Assembly: GCA_002424495.1 (NCBI GenBank)
Contig: DIKH01000403.1
Location: forward strand, 1-8,789
Direction: 5' to 3'
DNA from: Desulfobacteraceae bacterium UBA5623
GTDB taxonomy: Bacteria; Desulfobacterota; DSM-4660; Desulfatiglandales; Desulfatiglandaceae
Length of the DNA: 8,789 bases
A program made the translations under genes and the position numbers. Under the pieces are notes generated by a model that was not told the origin of the DNA, searched no databases, and worked only from the letters and a program-made list of their open reading frames with translations. Positions 1-6,466 of the stretch are shown piece after piece. Each line of letters opens with the position of its first letter. The first letter of the stretch is position 1.

Positions 1-253
1 CCAGTTCACTGGTGGTATTCATTTGCTCAACCATCACATAACCAGTCAAATCGCCGCCCTTTTGTATAGGGACGTGAAAAGGAAAATCACGTTTGGTGTT
101 TGTGATTGGACAAACAATAGCCAAGCCAGTACCTCGGTTGAAGAGGTCTTTACTAACGACAAAGGCAGGTCTGCATCCTTTCTGTTCATGACCGGATTGG
201 GGATCAAAAGTGATTGCAATAAGGTCCCCTTGCCTAGGGATATATGCGGGCAT
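1..253 (-). CDS. mazF: MazF/PemK-family endoribonuclease toxin, partial (C-terminus beyond window)
   Basis: The toxin of a type II toxin-antitoxin pair; the family cleaves RNA, usually mRNA, at short single-stranded sequences. The first 84 residues are present. They show the MazF N-terminal pattern: MPAYIPRQGDLI, then FDPQSGHEQKGCRPA at about 17-30, VVSKDLFN, and PITNT near 49-53. Arg28 and Thr51 sit where the family has its catalytic Arg and Thr (R29 and T52 in E. coli MazF). The start is the ATG immediately after the antitoxin TAA (TAAATG, no gap). GGGAGG lies eight bases upstream, inside the end of the antitoxin gene, so the two are translationally coupled. The gene runs off the left edge, so completeness is unknown. 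Family assignment is firm; target specificity cannot be read from the sequence. Confidence 0.92.
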   Translation of the reverse strand, partial: MPAYIPRQGDLIAITFDPQSGHEQKGCRPAFVVSKDLFNRGTGLAIVCPITNTKRDFPFHVPIQKGGDLTGYVMVEQMNTTSEL

Positions 254-502
254 TTACCATTCCTCCCTGCCGACCGGCTCTCCCCACTCGATTTCGCTGG
301 TTTTGTAGTTTTCAGGAATACGCGCAACGAGTTCCTTAAGTGAATAGCAGCCACGTACCTTTCGTGCTGATGTGATGATCATAATTCCCTCTTTAACGCT
401 AATATCCACCTCATCGCCGACACGAAGATTTGCATCCTCAAGCAAATTTTTTGCAAGACGGAGCCCCTGACTATTTCCCCATTTTTGAATTTTCGTATGC
501 AT
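254..502 (-). CDS. mazE: MazE-family antitoxin, AbrB/SpoVT-like DNA-binding fold
   Basis: The antitoxin that binds and neutralises the adjacent MazF, and in this family represses its own operon. The N-terminal swapped-hairpin AbrB/MazE domain is visible as MHTKIQKWGNSQGLRL, with DEVDISVKEGIMII near residues 30-44. The acidic C-terminal tail ending in EIEWGEPVGREEW is the toxin-wrapping segment and closely resembles the E. coli MazE tail. I chose the ATG at 502 over the in-frame GTG at 511. GGAG sits eight bases before the ATG, while the GTG directly abuts that Shine-Dalgarno sequence. The resulting 82 aa matches the length of E. coli MazE. It is the first gene of a two-gene operon with mazF, the usual order. 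Confidence 0.93.
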   Translation of the reverse strand: MHTKIQKWGNSQGLRLAKNLLEDANLRVGDEVDISVKEGIMIITSARKVRGCYSLKELVARIPENYKTSEIEWGEPVGREEW

Positions 503-518
503 TTTAATCACTCCAGAT

Positions 519-537
519 GTATAGCCAAAGTATAGCC
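519..537 (-). promoter_or_regulatory. Direct repeat overlapping the mazEF -10 box, candidate MazE operator
   Basis: The 8-mer GGCTATAC occurs twice on the minus strand (537-530 and 526-519) with an 11-bp period, about one helical turn. The first copy covers most of the -10 element. MazE-type antitoxins autorepress by binding near their promoter, so this is a reasonable operator candidate. The function is inferred from position only. Confidence 0.35.
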
Positions 538-557
538 GCCTCTAATTTTGAGGTCAA
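529..557 (-). promoter_or_regulatory. sigma70 promoter of mazEF
   Basis: On the minus strand, TTGACC (557-552) and TATACT (534-529) are separated by exactly 17 bases. Transcription would start about 20 bases before the mazE start codon. This is the only strong promoter-like pair upstream of the operon. Confidence 0.75.
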
Positions 558-584
558 TGCTTATTCTTGGGGCCAACGAAGCAA

Positions 585-607
585 TTCTGCCGGGTTTATC
601 GGCAGAA
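585..607. repeat. Perfect 8-bp inverted repeat between mazEF and the ATPase gene
   Basis: TTCTGCCG and CGGCAGAA flank a 7-base loop. Neither side is followed by a T-tract, so it is not an obvious intrinsic terminator. The rest of 558-726 is A/T-rich, with a run of eight A at about 658-666 and a small AAAAAG/CTTTTT palindrome near 635-652. I see no gene in this stretch; it is the spacer between the ATPase stop and the mazEF promoter. Confidence 0.4.
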
Positions 608-726
608 ACTGAGTGGTTGGACGATCCGGTCAAAAAAGGACGGACTTTTTCCTTTTAAAAAAAATTGAAAATCAGTGCGCGGACCCACTCTTTTTCAAGG
701 TGAGTCAAGAGCAGGCCCACGCCTTT

Positions 727-1890
727 TCAATCAGGCAAATGCCCGCACTCTCTCCACCCCAGTACGTGTATTCCTTTGTGCTGATAGGATTCATCTCCAG
801 CGAAGATCAATGCGGGTGCGCCAGCTTTGTCTCCGGCCAGGGCGGACCATTTATGCAGTCCGGCAAAAGCTTCATGCGTCAGGGTGCGGCCCGACTTGAT
901 CTCAACCGGGATCAGCCGGATTCCCTGCTCAACAAGGAGATCAACCTCGTTGCCGTTGCTGTCCCGCCAGAATGAAAAAGCCGGCTTTTCACCTTGGTTC
1001 AATTTTGATTTGATCAGCTCCGAGATGATAAAGGTCTCAAAAATGCTGCCCCGCAACGGATGGGTTATCATTTGTTCGATTGTCCGGATTCCCAAAAGCC
1101 AAGATACCAGGCCCACATCATAGAAATACAGTTTGGGCATTTTTACCAGTCGCTTGTTAAAACTTACGTGATGGGGGCGCAGAAGAAAGACTAAATAACT
1201 GGCTTCCAGAACAGATATCCATGATTTTGCGGTATTATGGGTGATACCACATTCAGTTGCCAGGGAAGACAGATTCAGTAGCTGTCCCGTCCTGCCCGCA
1301 CATAGCCTGACAAAACGCTGGAACGTTTCCAGATCCTGAATTTTGAGCATTTGCCTGACATCCCGTTCCACATAGGCCGTTACATAAGCGCTGTACCAGG
1401 CCGCAGGCGCCAATCCGCGATCATAGATCGGTGGATAGCAGCCGGTCAACATCATGGCATCAATGTCATTCGGTAACTTGTCCGCAAGGGCCAGTTCCGG
1501 CACGGAAAAGGGTAGTAATTCCACAAAAGCGGTTCGTCCCGCAAGAGATTGCGTAATGCCGGACATCAGACCGAACTGCTGGGACCCTGTCAATATAAAC
1601 AGACCCATTCGGCCATCCTTATCCACCAGGGTTTGAAGATAGGACAAAATTTCCGGACACCGCTGTACTTCATCCAGAACAGCGCCGTCGGGAAACCGCG
1701 CGAGAAAAGAACGGGGGTCTTCATTGGCGGCCTGCCGCAGATCCGGCTCTTCCAAGGACGCATATGGATGATTTTCAAAAACCGCCCTGGCAAGGGTTGT
1801 CTTGCCCGACTGACGTGGCCCTGTCAGGGTAACAATGGGAAATCCGCCCAACAGGTTTTCAATTTTTTCTTTTACATTTCGATAGATCAT
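727..1890 (-). CDS. AAA ATPase of the AAA_14 / DUF4143 family
   Basis: A 387-residue protein with the two-part layout of this widespread family. The N-terminal P-loop ATPase has Walker A GPRQSGKT at 24-31, Walker B AVLDEVQ at 70-76, and sensor-like FILTGSQQF at 98-106. The YVERDVRQ stretch at 173-180 leads into a helical, winged-helix-like region. The C-terminal DUF4143 part carries GNEVDLLVE at 313-321 and VEIKSG at 329-334. That spacing recalls the E-x-D and E-x-K residues of PD-(D/E)XK-type domains. Length is normal and all nucleotide-binding motifs are intact, so the gene looks functional. The cellular role of the family is poorly defined; its members are often found in accessory regions beside toxin-antitoxin and defence genes, as here. 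I see no good Shine-Dalgarno before the ATG: a GGAG lies 18 bases away, which is too far. Translation may be leaderless (see the promoter entry at 1897-1926). Confidence 0.9.
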   Translation of the reverse strand: MIYRNVKEKIENLLGGFPIVTLTGPRQSGKTTLARAVFENHPYASLEEPDLRQAANEDPRSFLARFPDGAVLDEVQRCPEILSYLQTLVDKDGRMGLFILTGSQQFGLMSGITQSLAGRTAFVELLPFSVPELALADKLPNDIDAMMLTGCYPPIYDRGLAPAAWYSAYVTAYVERDVRQMLKIQDLETFQRFVRLCAGRTGQLLNLSSLATECGITHNTAKSWISVLEASYLVFLLRPHHVSFNKRLVKMPKLYFYDVGLVSWLLGIRTIEQMITHPLRGSIFETFIISELIKSKLNQGEKPAFSFWRDSNGNEVDLLVEQGIRLIPVEIKSGRTLTHEAFAGLHKWSALAGDKAGAPALIFAGDESYQHKGIHVLGWRECGHLPD

Positions 1891-1896
1891 GGCAAC

Positions 1897-1926
1897 AGAC
1901 TAGCAGGACTCCATGCAAACTGTCAA
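1897..1926 (-). promoter_or_regulatory. Candidate promoter of the ATPase gene, possibly giving a leaderless mRNA
   Basis: A consensus -35 TTGACA lies on the minus strand at 1926-1921. Eighteen bases later is a weak -10, TAGTCT (1902-1897). Transcription would begin within a few bases of the ATG at 1890, which fits the lack of a ribosome-binding site. Only the -35 is convincing. Confidence 0.35.
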
Positions 1927-1945
1927 TTCCTTTTATAAATTACAT

Positions 1946-1965
1946 AAAACAAACGCATTTGTTTT
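1946..1965. repeat. Palindrome AAAACAAA-CGCA-TTTGTTTT between the divergent genes
   Basis: An 8-bp perfect inverted repeat with a 4-base loop in the intergenic region shared by the ATPase gene (minus) and abiEi (plus). Its core, ACAAA-N4-TTTGT, recurs as ACAAA-N3-TTTGT at 2028-2040 on the abiE promoter. The pair may form a distal and a proximal operator. It could also act as a weak A/T-rich terminator-like hairpin. Confidence 0.35.
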
Positions 1966-2027
1966 TTAGATTGATATGTTGAGGTACGTCCCCTATTTCC
2001 CTATTATGCAAATCAGACTTTTAGTAA

Positions 2028-2040
2028 ACAAAAGGTTTGT
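2028..2040. promoter_or_regulatory. Palindrome overlapping the abiE -35 box, candidate AbiEi operator
   Basis: ACAAA-AGG-TTTGT overlaps TTGTCA, the -35 of the abiE promoter. AbiEi antitoxins are known to repress their own operon by binding inverted repeats in the promoter through the N-terminal winged helix. The placement is right for a repressor site, and a similar palindrome lies about 80 bp upstream. Confidence 0.4.
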
Positions 2041-2065
2041 CAAACGTCTTTAATGCATATATAAT
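2037..2065 (+). promoter_or_regulatory. sigma70 promoter of abiEi-abiEii
   Basis: TTGTCA at 2037-2042 and a perfect TATAAT at 2060-2065 are separated by 17 bases. Transcription would start near 2072. AAGGAG (2076-2081), eleven bases before the abiEi ATG, follows closely, so the leader is very short. Confidence 0.8.
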
Positions 2066-2092
2066 CCATGCATCCAAGGAGAACTATAAACC

Positions 2093-2872
2093 ATGAACCC
2101 CAAATCCGAAAAATCCCTGGAACAATCCTTACCTGAAGGCCAGTTGGTCAACCGGGCCTGGCTGCGGGCGCGAGGCTTCAGCCGCACCAGGGTGGACTAT
2201 GCCTTGCGCGCTGGCAAACTGGAACCCGTGACACATGGGGTTTACCGGCGGCCCGGGCCGCCCCTCAAATGGGAGCATGTGGTCTATTCTCTGAACCAGA
2301 TGGGTTGTGCCGTTCATGTGTGCGGCCGCAGTGCCCTGGAATTGCAGGGGCTTGCACACTACCTGCCGCTCGGAGCCGTGCAACGCATTGACCTTTATGC
2401 TACAGTCCGCACTCCCGCCTGGGTAAAGGACTTTAAGACACCTTTTTTGTTTCGCGTTCACACCAAGCAAATGTTTGATGCGTTGCCCGAGGCTGCAATA
2501 CATAACAGACCTTTTGGCGCATGGGACTGGCCAATTCCATACAGCACGCCGGAGCTGGCCATGCTGGAACTACTGTCAGAAGTACAGGATGAGTCTGATT
2601 TTTCCATGGCGGACAAATTCTTTGAATCCGCCGTTAACCTGCGTCCGGATCTGATCCATGCCTTGCTAGAATCATGCTCTCAGGTAAAGGCCAAGCGCCT
2701 CTTTTTGTGGTTCACGGACCGCCACGGCCACCCATGGCGCCAGGTGCTCAAAACCGACGGCATTGACTTGGGTCGAGGCAAGCGCTTGCTGGTCAGGGCC
2801 GGGGCCTTTGATGCCGCCTATCAAATTACCGTCCCAAGGGAGATGGCCGGTGGAACCGAACAACACTTTTGA
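2093..2872 (+). CDS. abiEi: AbiEi-type antitoxin of a type IV toxin-antitoxin / abortive infection system
   Basis: A 259-residue AbiEi protein. In characterised pairs AbiEi is a transcriptional repressor that also counteracts the AbiEii nucleotidyltransferase without a stable complex, and the pair can block phage by abortive infection. The N-terminal winged helix spans about 18-52 (LVNRAWLRARGFSRTRV through LEPVTHGVYRRPG). The middle contains the STPELAMLELL block at 151-161. The C-terminus ends in the typical GKRLLV-G-FD-YQITVP segment at 229-248. Length is normal for the larger AbiEi subfamily and no damage is visible. The ATG at 2093 has AAGGAG upstream and follows a near-consensus promoter. 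It overlaps abiEii by 23 bases, so the two are co-translated. Confidence 0.9.
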   Translation: MNPKSEKSLEQSLPEGQLVNRAWLRARGFSRTRVDYALRAGKLEPVTHGVYRRPGPPLKWEHVVYSLNQMGCAVHVCGRSALELQGLAHYLPLGAVQRIDLYATVRTPAWVKDFKTPFLFRVHTKQMFDALPEAAIHNRPFGAWDWPIPYSTPELAMLELLSEVQDESDFSMADKFFESAVNLRPDLIHALLESCSQVKAKRLFLWFTDRHGHPWRQVLKTDGIDLGRGKRLLVRAGAFDAAYQITVPREMAGGTEQHF

Positions 2873-3767
2873 GGGACAGGTCCGTCTGCTAATAGCCCTC
2901 TTGACCAGTGTGGCCAAGCAGGCTTGCTTTGCCTTAAAGGGCTGCACGGCCATCAACCTGTTTGTACGCGACATGCCGCGCCTGTCTGTGGATATTGATT
3001 TGGCATATCTGCCCGTAGAGGACCGCAACAGCAGCCTGGCCAACATTGACACGGCCCTTGGGGCGATAACGGCGGATATTGAACAACTTTTTCCTGGCGT
3101 CAATGTAAAGGCATCAGTGTTGTCGGGCACAGGCAAGCGTTTTAAACTTCTGGTGTGGCAGGCTGATGCCAGCGTCAAGATTGAGGTGACTCCGGTGTTG
3201 CGGGGAAGCGTGTACCCGGTTGAGAATCGCCAAATGTCTCCAAATGCTGAAAAGAAGTTTGGGTTTGCCCGTATGCCGGTGCTGAGCTTTGAGGATCTTT
3301 ACGGCGGCAAAATCTGCGCTGCCCTGGACCGTCAACACCCGCGGGATTTATTCGACGTGCATTGGCTGCTGGAGCACGAGGGTATTGATGAACGCTTGAA
3401 AAACGCCTTTTTGGTTTATCTGATGGGTCACAACCGGCCAATGGCCGAACTGCTGGCGCCCCAACTCCGGGATATAGCACCTTTGCATATGACAGAACTG
3501 GAAGGCATGACCTATGAGCCGGTCGGCCTCGGCCAGTTGGAGGAAACACTGCCCCGTCTGATCCGTGAACTCAATACGATTATGACAGAAGCAGATCGGC
3601 GCTTTTTACTGGCCCTCAAAGAAGGGACACAGAATTGGAAGGATTTTCCATTGCCCGAGGTAGAGCGGTTGCCTGCCATCCAGTGGAAGATATACAACCT
3701 TAATAGAATGAGTCTTCTCAAGCGGCGGCAGGCTGCGGCCAAACTGGAAAAGATACTTTTCGGATAA
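2850..3767 (+). CDS. abiEii: AbiEii-type nucleotidyltransferase toxin
   Basis: The toxin of the pair, a DNA polymerase beta-like nucleotidyltransferase; characterised relatives use nucleoside triphosphates to modify RNA and cause reversible growth arrest. The protein has 305 residues counting from the GTG at 2850. That start has AAGGGAG seven bases upstream and lies inside the end of abiEi; a TTG at 2763 would give an unlikely N-terminus with no ribosome site. Motif I is FALKGCTAINLF followed by RLSVDIDLAYLP (Asp48 and Asp50). KIEVTP is at 110-115. The block GGKICAALDRQHPRDLFD at 152-169 carries the conserved Lys, Asp-Arg and Arg-Asp. One oddity is Cys32 in KGCTA, where the family normally has Gly or Ser. 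The gene otherwise looks intact, and the next coding remnant starts three bases after its stop. Confidence 0.9.
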   Translation: MEPNNTFEGQVRLLIALLTSVAKQACFALKGCTAINLFVRDMPRLSVDIDLAYLPVEDRNSSLANIDTALGAITADIEQLFPGVNVKASVLSGTGKRFKLLVWQADASVKIEVTPVLRGSVYPVENRQMSPNAEKKFGFARMPVLSFEDLYGGKICAALDRQHPRDLFDVHWLLEHEGIDERLKNAFLVYLMGHNRPMAELLAPQLRDIAPLHMTELEGMTYEPVGLGQLEETLPRLIRELNTIMTEADRRFLLALKEGTQNWKDFPLPEVERLPAIQWKIYNLNRMSLLKRRQAAAKLEKILFG

Positions 3768-3770
3768 ACC

Positions 3771-3869
3771 ATGTCGGAATACCTGCACGTAGAAAAACCT
3801 TTTTTGGATCACTTAGGGCTGGAAGTAATAGACTCTACCGTTCCCTTTCTTTCATGTTTCCTGTGGTAG
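3771..3869 (+). pseudogene. hsdR: Truncated 5' remnant of a type I restriction hsdR gene
   Basis: An ATG three bases after the abiEii stop opens a 32-codon frame that begins MSEYLHVEKPFLDHL and continues GLEVID. This strongly resembles the N-terminus of type I restriction R subunits, which typically read MSEYLHVEKPFLDQLAALGW then EVID. A few residues of the usual stretch are missing, and after EVID (about base 3833) the similarity stops. The next codons look unrelated and end at TAG 3867-3869. A normal HsdR is about 1000 aa, so almost the whole gene is gone. AbiE pairs are commonly found embedded in hsd operons upstream of hsdR, which fits a deletion or replacement at this point. The identification is from memory of the family's N-terminus. 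Confidence 0.65.
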
Positions 3870-4114
3870 TTATTGCTTAGAATAACATCCCGTTTGCTAC
3901 ATATAGATACCAGTTAACGTTTCTTCACAGAAAGTGAAGATTAGGAGGGGTAACGTTCTAATAACCGGCGAGGAACGAGTCCGGTTAATTTGGATGGTTG
4001 GGCGATCGCGAGGGGGGCGTATTTGTCTTTAGCCAGTTGAAAGTAGTATGAATTTGTCCTGTTAGCTCTATTTCACTGTTAATGCTTTTCATTTGATGGG
4101 TCGAATGAAGGCGT
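3870..4114. other. Intergenic stretch between the hsdR scar and the RM unit
   Basis: No convincing gene here. Visible structure includes a hairpin TCTTCAC-AGAAA-GTGAAGA at 3922-3940, with TAACGTT on both sides as a direct repeat at 3915-3921 and 3951-3957. There is also an inverted repeat TAACCGG/CCGGTTA at 3962-3968 and 3981-3987, and an 8-bp palindrome GCGATCGC at 4002-4009. AGGAGG at 3943-3948 has no start codon at a useful distance. This may be the far side of the event that removed hsdR. It lies between convergent operons, so transcription end signals are expected, but no clear intrinsic terminator is seen. Confidence 0.4.
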
Positions 4115-4188
4115 CAAAAACGCTTTTAAGTTCTCGTCTGGGGTGCCCGAAAGCCTGCATTGCCCAGATCGAGTGAAAGTGCTTAGCG
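4115..4188 (-). repeat. attC-like bulged hairpin downstream of the restriction endonuclease gene
   Basis: Read on the minus strand, the element starts near CGCTAAG (4188-4182) and ends in GAACTTAAAAGC followed by GTTTTTG (4121-4115). Between them is an imperfect stem: CTCG/CGAG, a bulged A, TCTGGG/CCCAGA, an asymmetric CAA versus C internal loop, then TGC/GCA around a 10-base loop. In total 13 bp pair, and the extra bases all fall on the left arm. That asymmetry is how integron attC sites are built, and the spacing from the preceding stop (about 35 bases) is also typical. The outer core heptamers match RYYYAAC and GTTRRRY poorly, so it could instead be a decayed attC or a terminator-type hairpin before a T-run. 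Confidence 0.4.
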
Positions 4189-4223
4189 CGTGAGGCTCTA
4201 ATTCTATAACGTTTGGCCGCCTA

Positions 4224-4814
4224 TCAAATAGTCTCCAGGTAAGCGACAATCTCTTTTTCAATTTGTTCCGCTGTTTCCCCACGTTCTCGACATTTATGTG
4301 CCCATGAGCGGCCTGGATGTAAAGTATCCCATCGGGAGCGAAACTGTTGATATCGCCCCTTTCCGGGGTCGTGATTTCCAAATCCATCAACTACTTTATT
4401 CCAGATCGGCGAAAACTTTGCGATCAGGAGCGCTTCGCCAAGTGGTATCCATATGTCATCCACAACAAGATAGCGACATTGAAAATTCTTGATATCCAAA
4501 TTTGAAGCCTGCCTGATGCTTTCAGTATGTTCCTTTAGCCGTCTATAAAGAGTCTGCCCTGGATCGGTGTTTAATCCGAAATTGCCCTTACGAGCGCCGG
4601 GGGGAACGGCCTTTCCCACGTAAATAGGGATTTCGTTTACGCCAAGGAGTTGGTAAGGCTGACGATCCCCAACATAGTAAATAGCGTAGATTCCAGCTCC
4701 AATGAATTGCTCAATGTTTTCGAGGGCTATTTTATCACGTTCCAATAAGGCATCCGCGACGCTGGCACCAAGATTATTTTTGTCCAATGGATTATATGGG
4801 ATTTCGCTCTTCAT
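4224..4814 (-). CDS. Eco29kI-like type II restriction endonuclease, GIY-YIG nuclease
   Basis: A 196-residue protein that resembles Eco29kI, a GIY-YIG restriction enzyme cutting CCGCGG. The GIY-YIG core is visible: GIYAIYYVG at 41-49 with Tyr43, PIYVGKA at 63-69 with Tyr65, and YRRLKEH at 90-96 with Arg92 and His96. Glu127 (IPLGEALLI) and Asn139 (PIWNKVVDG) follow. Together these are the full catalytic set known for Eco29kI. The start codon overlaps the methyltransferase stop as ATGA, giving strict translational coupling, so the nuclease is made only after its protective partner. The ribosome site is weak, consistent with coupling. Recognition of CCGCGG is inferred from family resemblance and could differ. 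Confidence 0.88.
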   Translation of the reverse strand: MKSEIPYNPLDKNNLGASVADALLERDKIALENIEQFIGAGIYAIYYVGDRQPYQLLGVNEIPIYVGKAVPPGARKGNFGLNTDPGQTLYRRLKEHTESIRQASNLDIKNFQCRYLVVDDIWIPLGEALLIAKFSPIWNKVVDGFGNHDPGKGRYQQFRSRWDTLHPGRSWAHKCRERGETAEQIEKEIVAYLETI

Positions 4815-6028
4815 GCGGCAATGCTCGATATCTCTTGTTTCATTTCTGATTCTTTAGCCTTTAACAGTTGACTCGCCACGCTCGCGCCAACAATGCGAGC
4901 CAGAACTAGAGGGACGGCATTTCCAAGCTGTCTCATGGTTTCAGTCCATGAGCCATGAAATTTATAACCGTCCGGAAAGGTTTGTAGCCGTGCTGATTCC
5001 CTGATGGTAAAGTATCGGACCGACCCATCTAAATCCACCATCATATTTTCCCCGCCTGGCACGCCATGGTCGCCAGCCTTCAGCGTTTTGGCTGGAAAAT
5101 CTAATGGACTGCCGGTATGCCCCGGATAAACTTTGGCGCCTGCCTGAAAAACATGATCATGATAAAAATGGTTTTCAGTTTCTTTTGATAATGGGTCTGG
5201 CAAATCATGAAGCGCGTCCCTTACTGTCTTCCAAGGTTTGAGCGAGGACGCAAAAAGGTTCGCTTGTCTCAATTTACTAATCCTTTTGGAGTAACGAGCC
5301 GGAATTTTCAGACGTTGCTTACGGGAAATTTCATGACGCTCCCAGTACTTGCCGGATACCCATTGATCATTCAAAAGAGAATCGAGGGAATGCGTTTCTT
5401 TGGGGAAAGACCACTCCTGGTTTAAATCGCTTCGAAAGCCAACTATGAAAACTCTCTCGCGGTTTTGTGGTACGCCGTAATTGGCGGCATTCAACAAGCG
5501 TGCAATCACATTGTAGGTCAACCCATTGTCTCTCCCACTTGTTTTCCGGCGTTCAAGCCTTGATAAATGCTCAAGCCAATCTTCGTTCTTATTTCTCACG
5601 ATTTCAGGATAGGATAATTGAAGCATTATATACTGAAAATAATTCGCAAAAGATGCTCTTGAAATGCCCTTCACATTTTCGAAAATGAAAGCTTTCGGGG
5701 CCAATTTTTGAACTGCCTCAACGGCAATAGGGAACATGTCTCTTTTATCCCTAAACGCTCTATGCTTGCCACCCAATGAAAAAGGTTGGCAAGGGGGACC
5801 ACCTGAAACCAGATCAACTTCCAAGACAATTGAGGAATAATCAAATCGTCTTGCGTCGCCCTCGAATATATTCCAATCCTTTACCAAAGGGTATCCGCGT
5901 GATTTGTTTTCCCTAAGGGTATCGCAAGCCCATTTGTCCCATTCAATTACCGTCAGCGGTTCAAATCCCGCTAGGCCTAGTCCCATGCCTAGGCCTCCGG
6001 CACCGGCAAAAAGCTCAACCGATTTCAT
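4811..6028 (-). CDS. DNA (cytosine-5) methyltransferase of the RM system
   Basis: A 405-residue C5-cytosine methyltransferase that would protect host DNA from the coupled nuclease. All core motifs appear in order: motif I ELFAGAGGLGMG at 5-16, motif IV GGPPCQPFS at 76-84 with catalytic Cys80, motif VI ENV at 117-119, motif VIII QNRERVF at 188-194, motif IX RESARLQTFPD at 343-353, and motif X QLGNAVP at 367-373. The variable target-recognition region lies between about 200 and 315. GAGG lies seven bases before its ATG, at the end of vsr, and the two genes overlap as ATGA. The order vsr-M-R with two four-base overlaps indicates a single transcript. No controller (C) protein gene is visible, so timing probably relies on gene order and coupling. 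Confidence 0.94.
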   Translation of the reverse strand: MKSVELFAGAGGLGMGLGLAGFEPLTVIEWDKWACDTLRENKSRGYPLVKDWNIFEGDARRFDYSSIVLEVDLVSGGPPCQPFSLGGKHRAFRDKRDMFPIAVEAVQKLAPKAFIFENVKGISRASFANYFQYIMLQLSYPEIVRNKNEDWLEHLSRLERRKTSGRDNGLTYNVIARLLNAANYGVPQNRERVFIVGFRSDLNQEWSFPKETHSLDSLLNDQWVSGKYWERHEISRKQRLKIPARYSKRISKLRQANLFASSLKPWKTVRDALHDLPDPLSKETENHFYHDHVFQAGAKVYPGHTGSPLDFPAKTLKAGDHGVPGGENMMVDLDGSVRYFTIRESARLQTFPDGYKFHGSWTETMRQLGNAVPLVLARIVGASVASQLLKAKESEMKQEISSIAA

Positions 6029-6447
6029 TGTTCTTCCTCTTCTAAAAATTCGGTTATGCGTTTTTTCAACTTATCCGTATTTTGAAGTTCACATTCCCAA
6101 ATGACAAGAAATTTATACCCCATCACTGTAAGTTTTTCTTGATTTGTTTTATCACGCTCCTTATTACCTTCTAGTTTCGGCAACCAAAAAGAGCGCTTGG
6201 AGCGTGGCTGACGATATTGGCGACAACCGTGTTGGTGCCAAAAGCACCCATGAACAAAGATTACTTTCTTTTTGGGGCGAAAAACCAGGTCAGGGTGACC
6301 CGGCAAATCTTGTGAGTGCAGGCGGTATCGATAGCCCATTCCGTGAATCAGCCTTCTTACAATCATTTCCGGTTTCGTATCAGCATTCCGGATGCGAGAC
6401 ATACGTTCGCTTCGCTCTTCAGGTGTCAGCGGGTCATAGCTTTGCAT
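6025..6447 (-). CDS. vsr: Very short patch repair endonuclease (Vsr)
   Basis: Vsr nicks beside T:G mismatches made when 5-methylcytosine deaminates, so it offsets the mutagenic cost of the downstream methyltransferase. Taking the ATG at 6447 gives 140 residues. Key positions line up with E. coli Vsr with an offset of two: Asp53 in GHPD (catalytic), His66 and His71 in VHGCFWHQH (active site), and Cys68, His73, Cys75 and Cys119 as zinc ligands. An in-frame TTG at 6468 would add seven residues, but the ATG has GGTGGAG eleven bases upstream and matches the usual N-terminus (TPEERSERMSRI). It is the first gene of the RM operon and overlaps the methyltransferase start as ATGA. The sequence context it acts on should match the methyltransferase target. 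Confidence 0.93.
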   Translation of the reverse strand: MQSYDPLTPEERSERMSRIRNADTKPEMIVRRLIHGMGYRYRLHSQDLPGHPDLVFRPKKKVIFVHGCFWHQHGCRQYRQPRSKRSFWLPKLEGNKERDKTNQEKLTVMGYKFLVIWECELQNTDKLKKRITEFLEEEEQ

Positions 6448-6466
6448 AATCGTATGTGCTCCACCC

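Noticed and set aside
585..607. Terminator for the ATPase or mazEF transcripts
   Set aside because: The inverted repeat is perfect but no T-run follows on either strand, and it lies upstream of the mazEF promoter.
2763..2849. Upstream TTG start for abiEii
   Set aside because: It would add 29 residues unlike AbiEii, has no ribosome site, and overlaps abiEi deeply. The GTG at 2850 has AAGGGAG at proper spacing.
3912..4003. Further attC site on the plus strand (AGTTAAC ... GTTGGGC)
   Set aside because: The end heptamers look like R'' and R' cores, but the interior forms two separate local hairpins rather than one long bulged stem.
4108..4127. Possible intrinsic terminator AAGGCGT-CAAAA-ACGCTTT
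   Set aside because: The stem is short with a G-U pair and uses up its own T-run, leaving no U-tract in either direction. It overlaps the end of the attC-like element.
4079..4390. 103-codon minus-strand frame overlapping the restriction enzyme gene end
   Set aside because: It is a shadow frame of the Eco29kI-like gene, which has the full catalytic motif set in its own frame.
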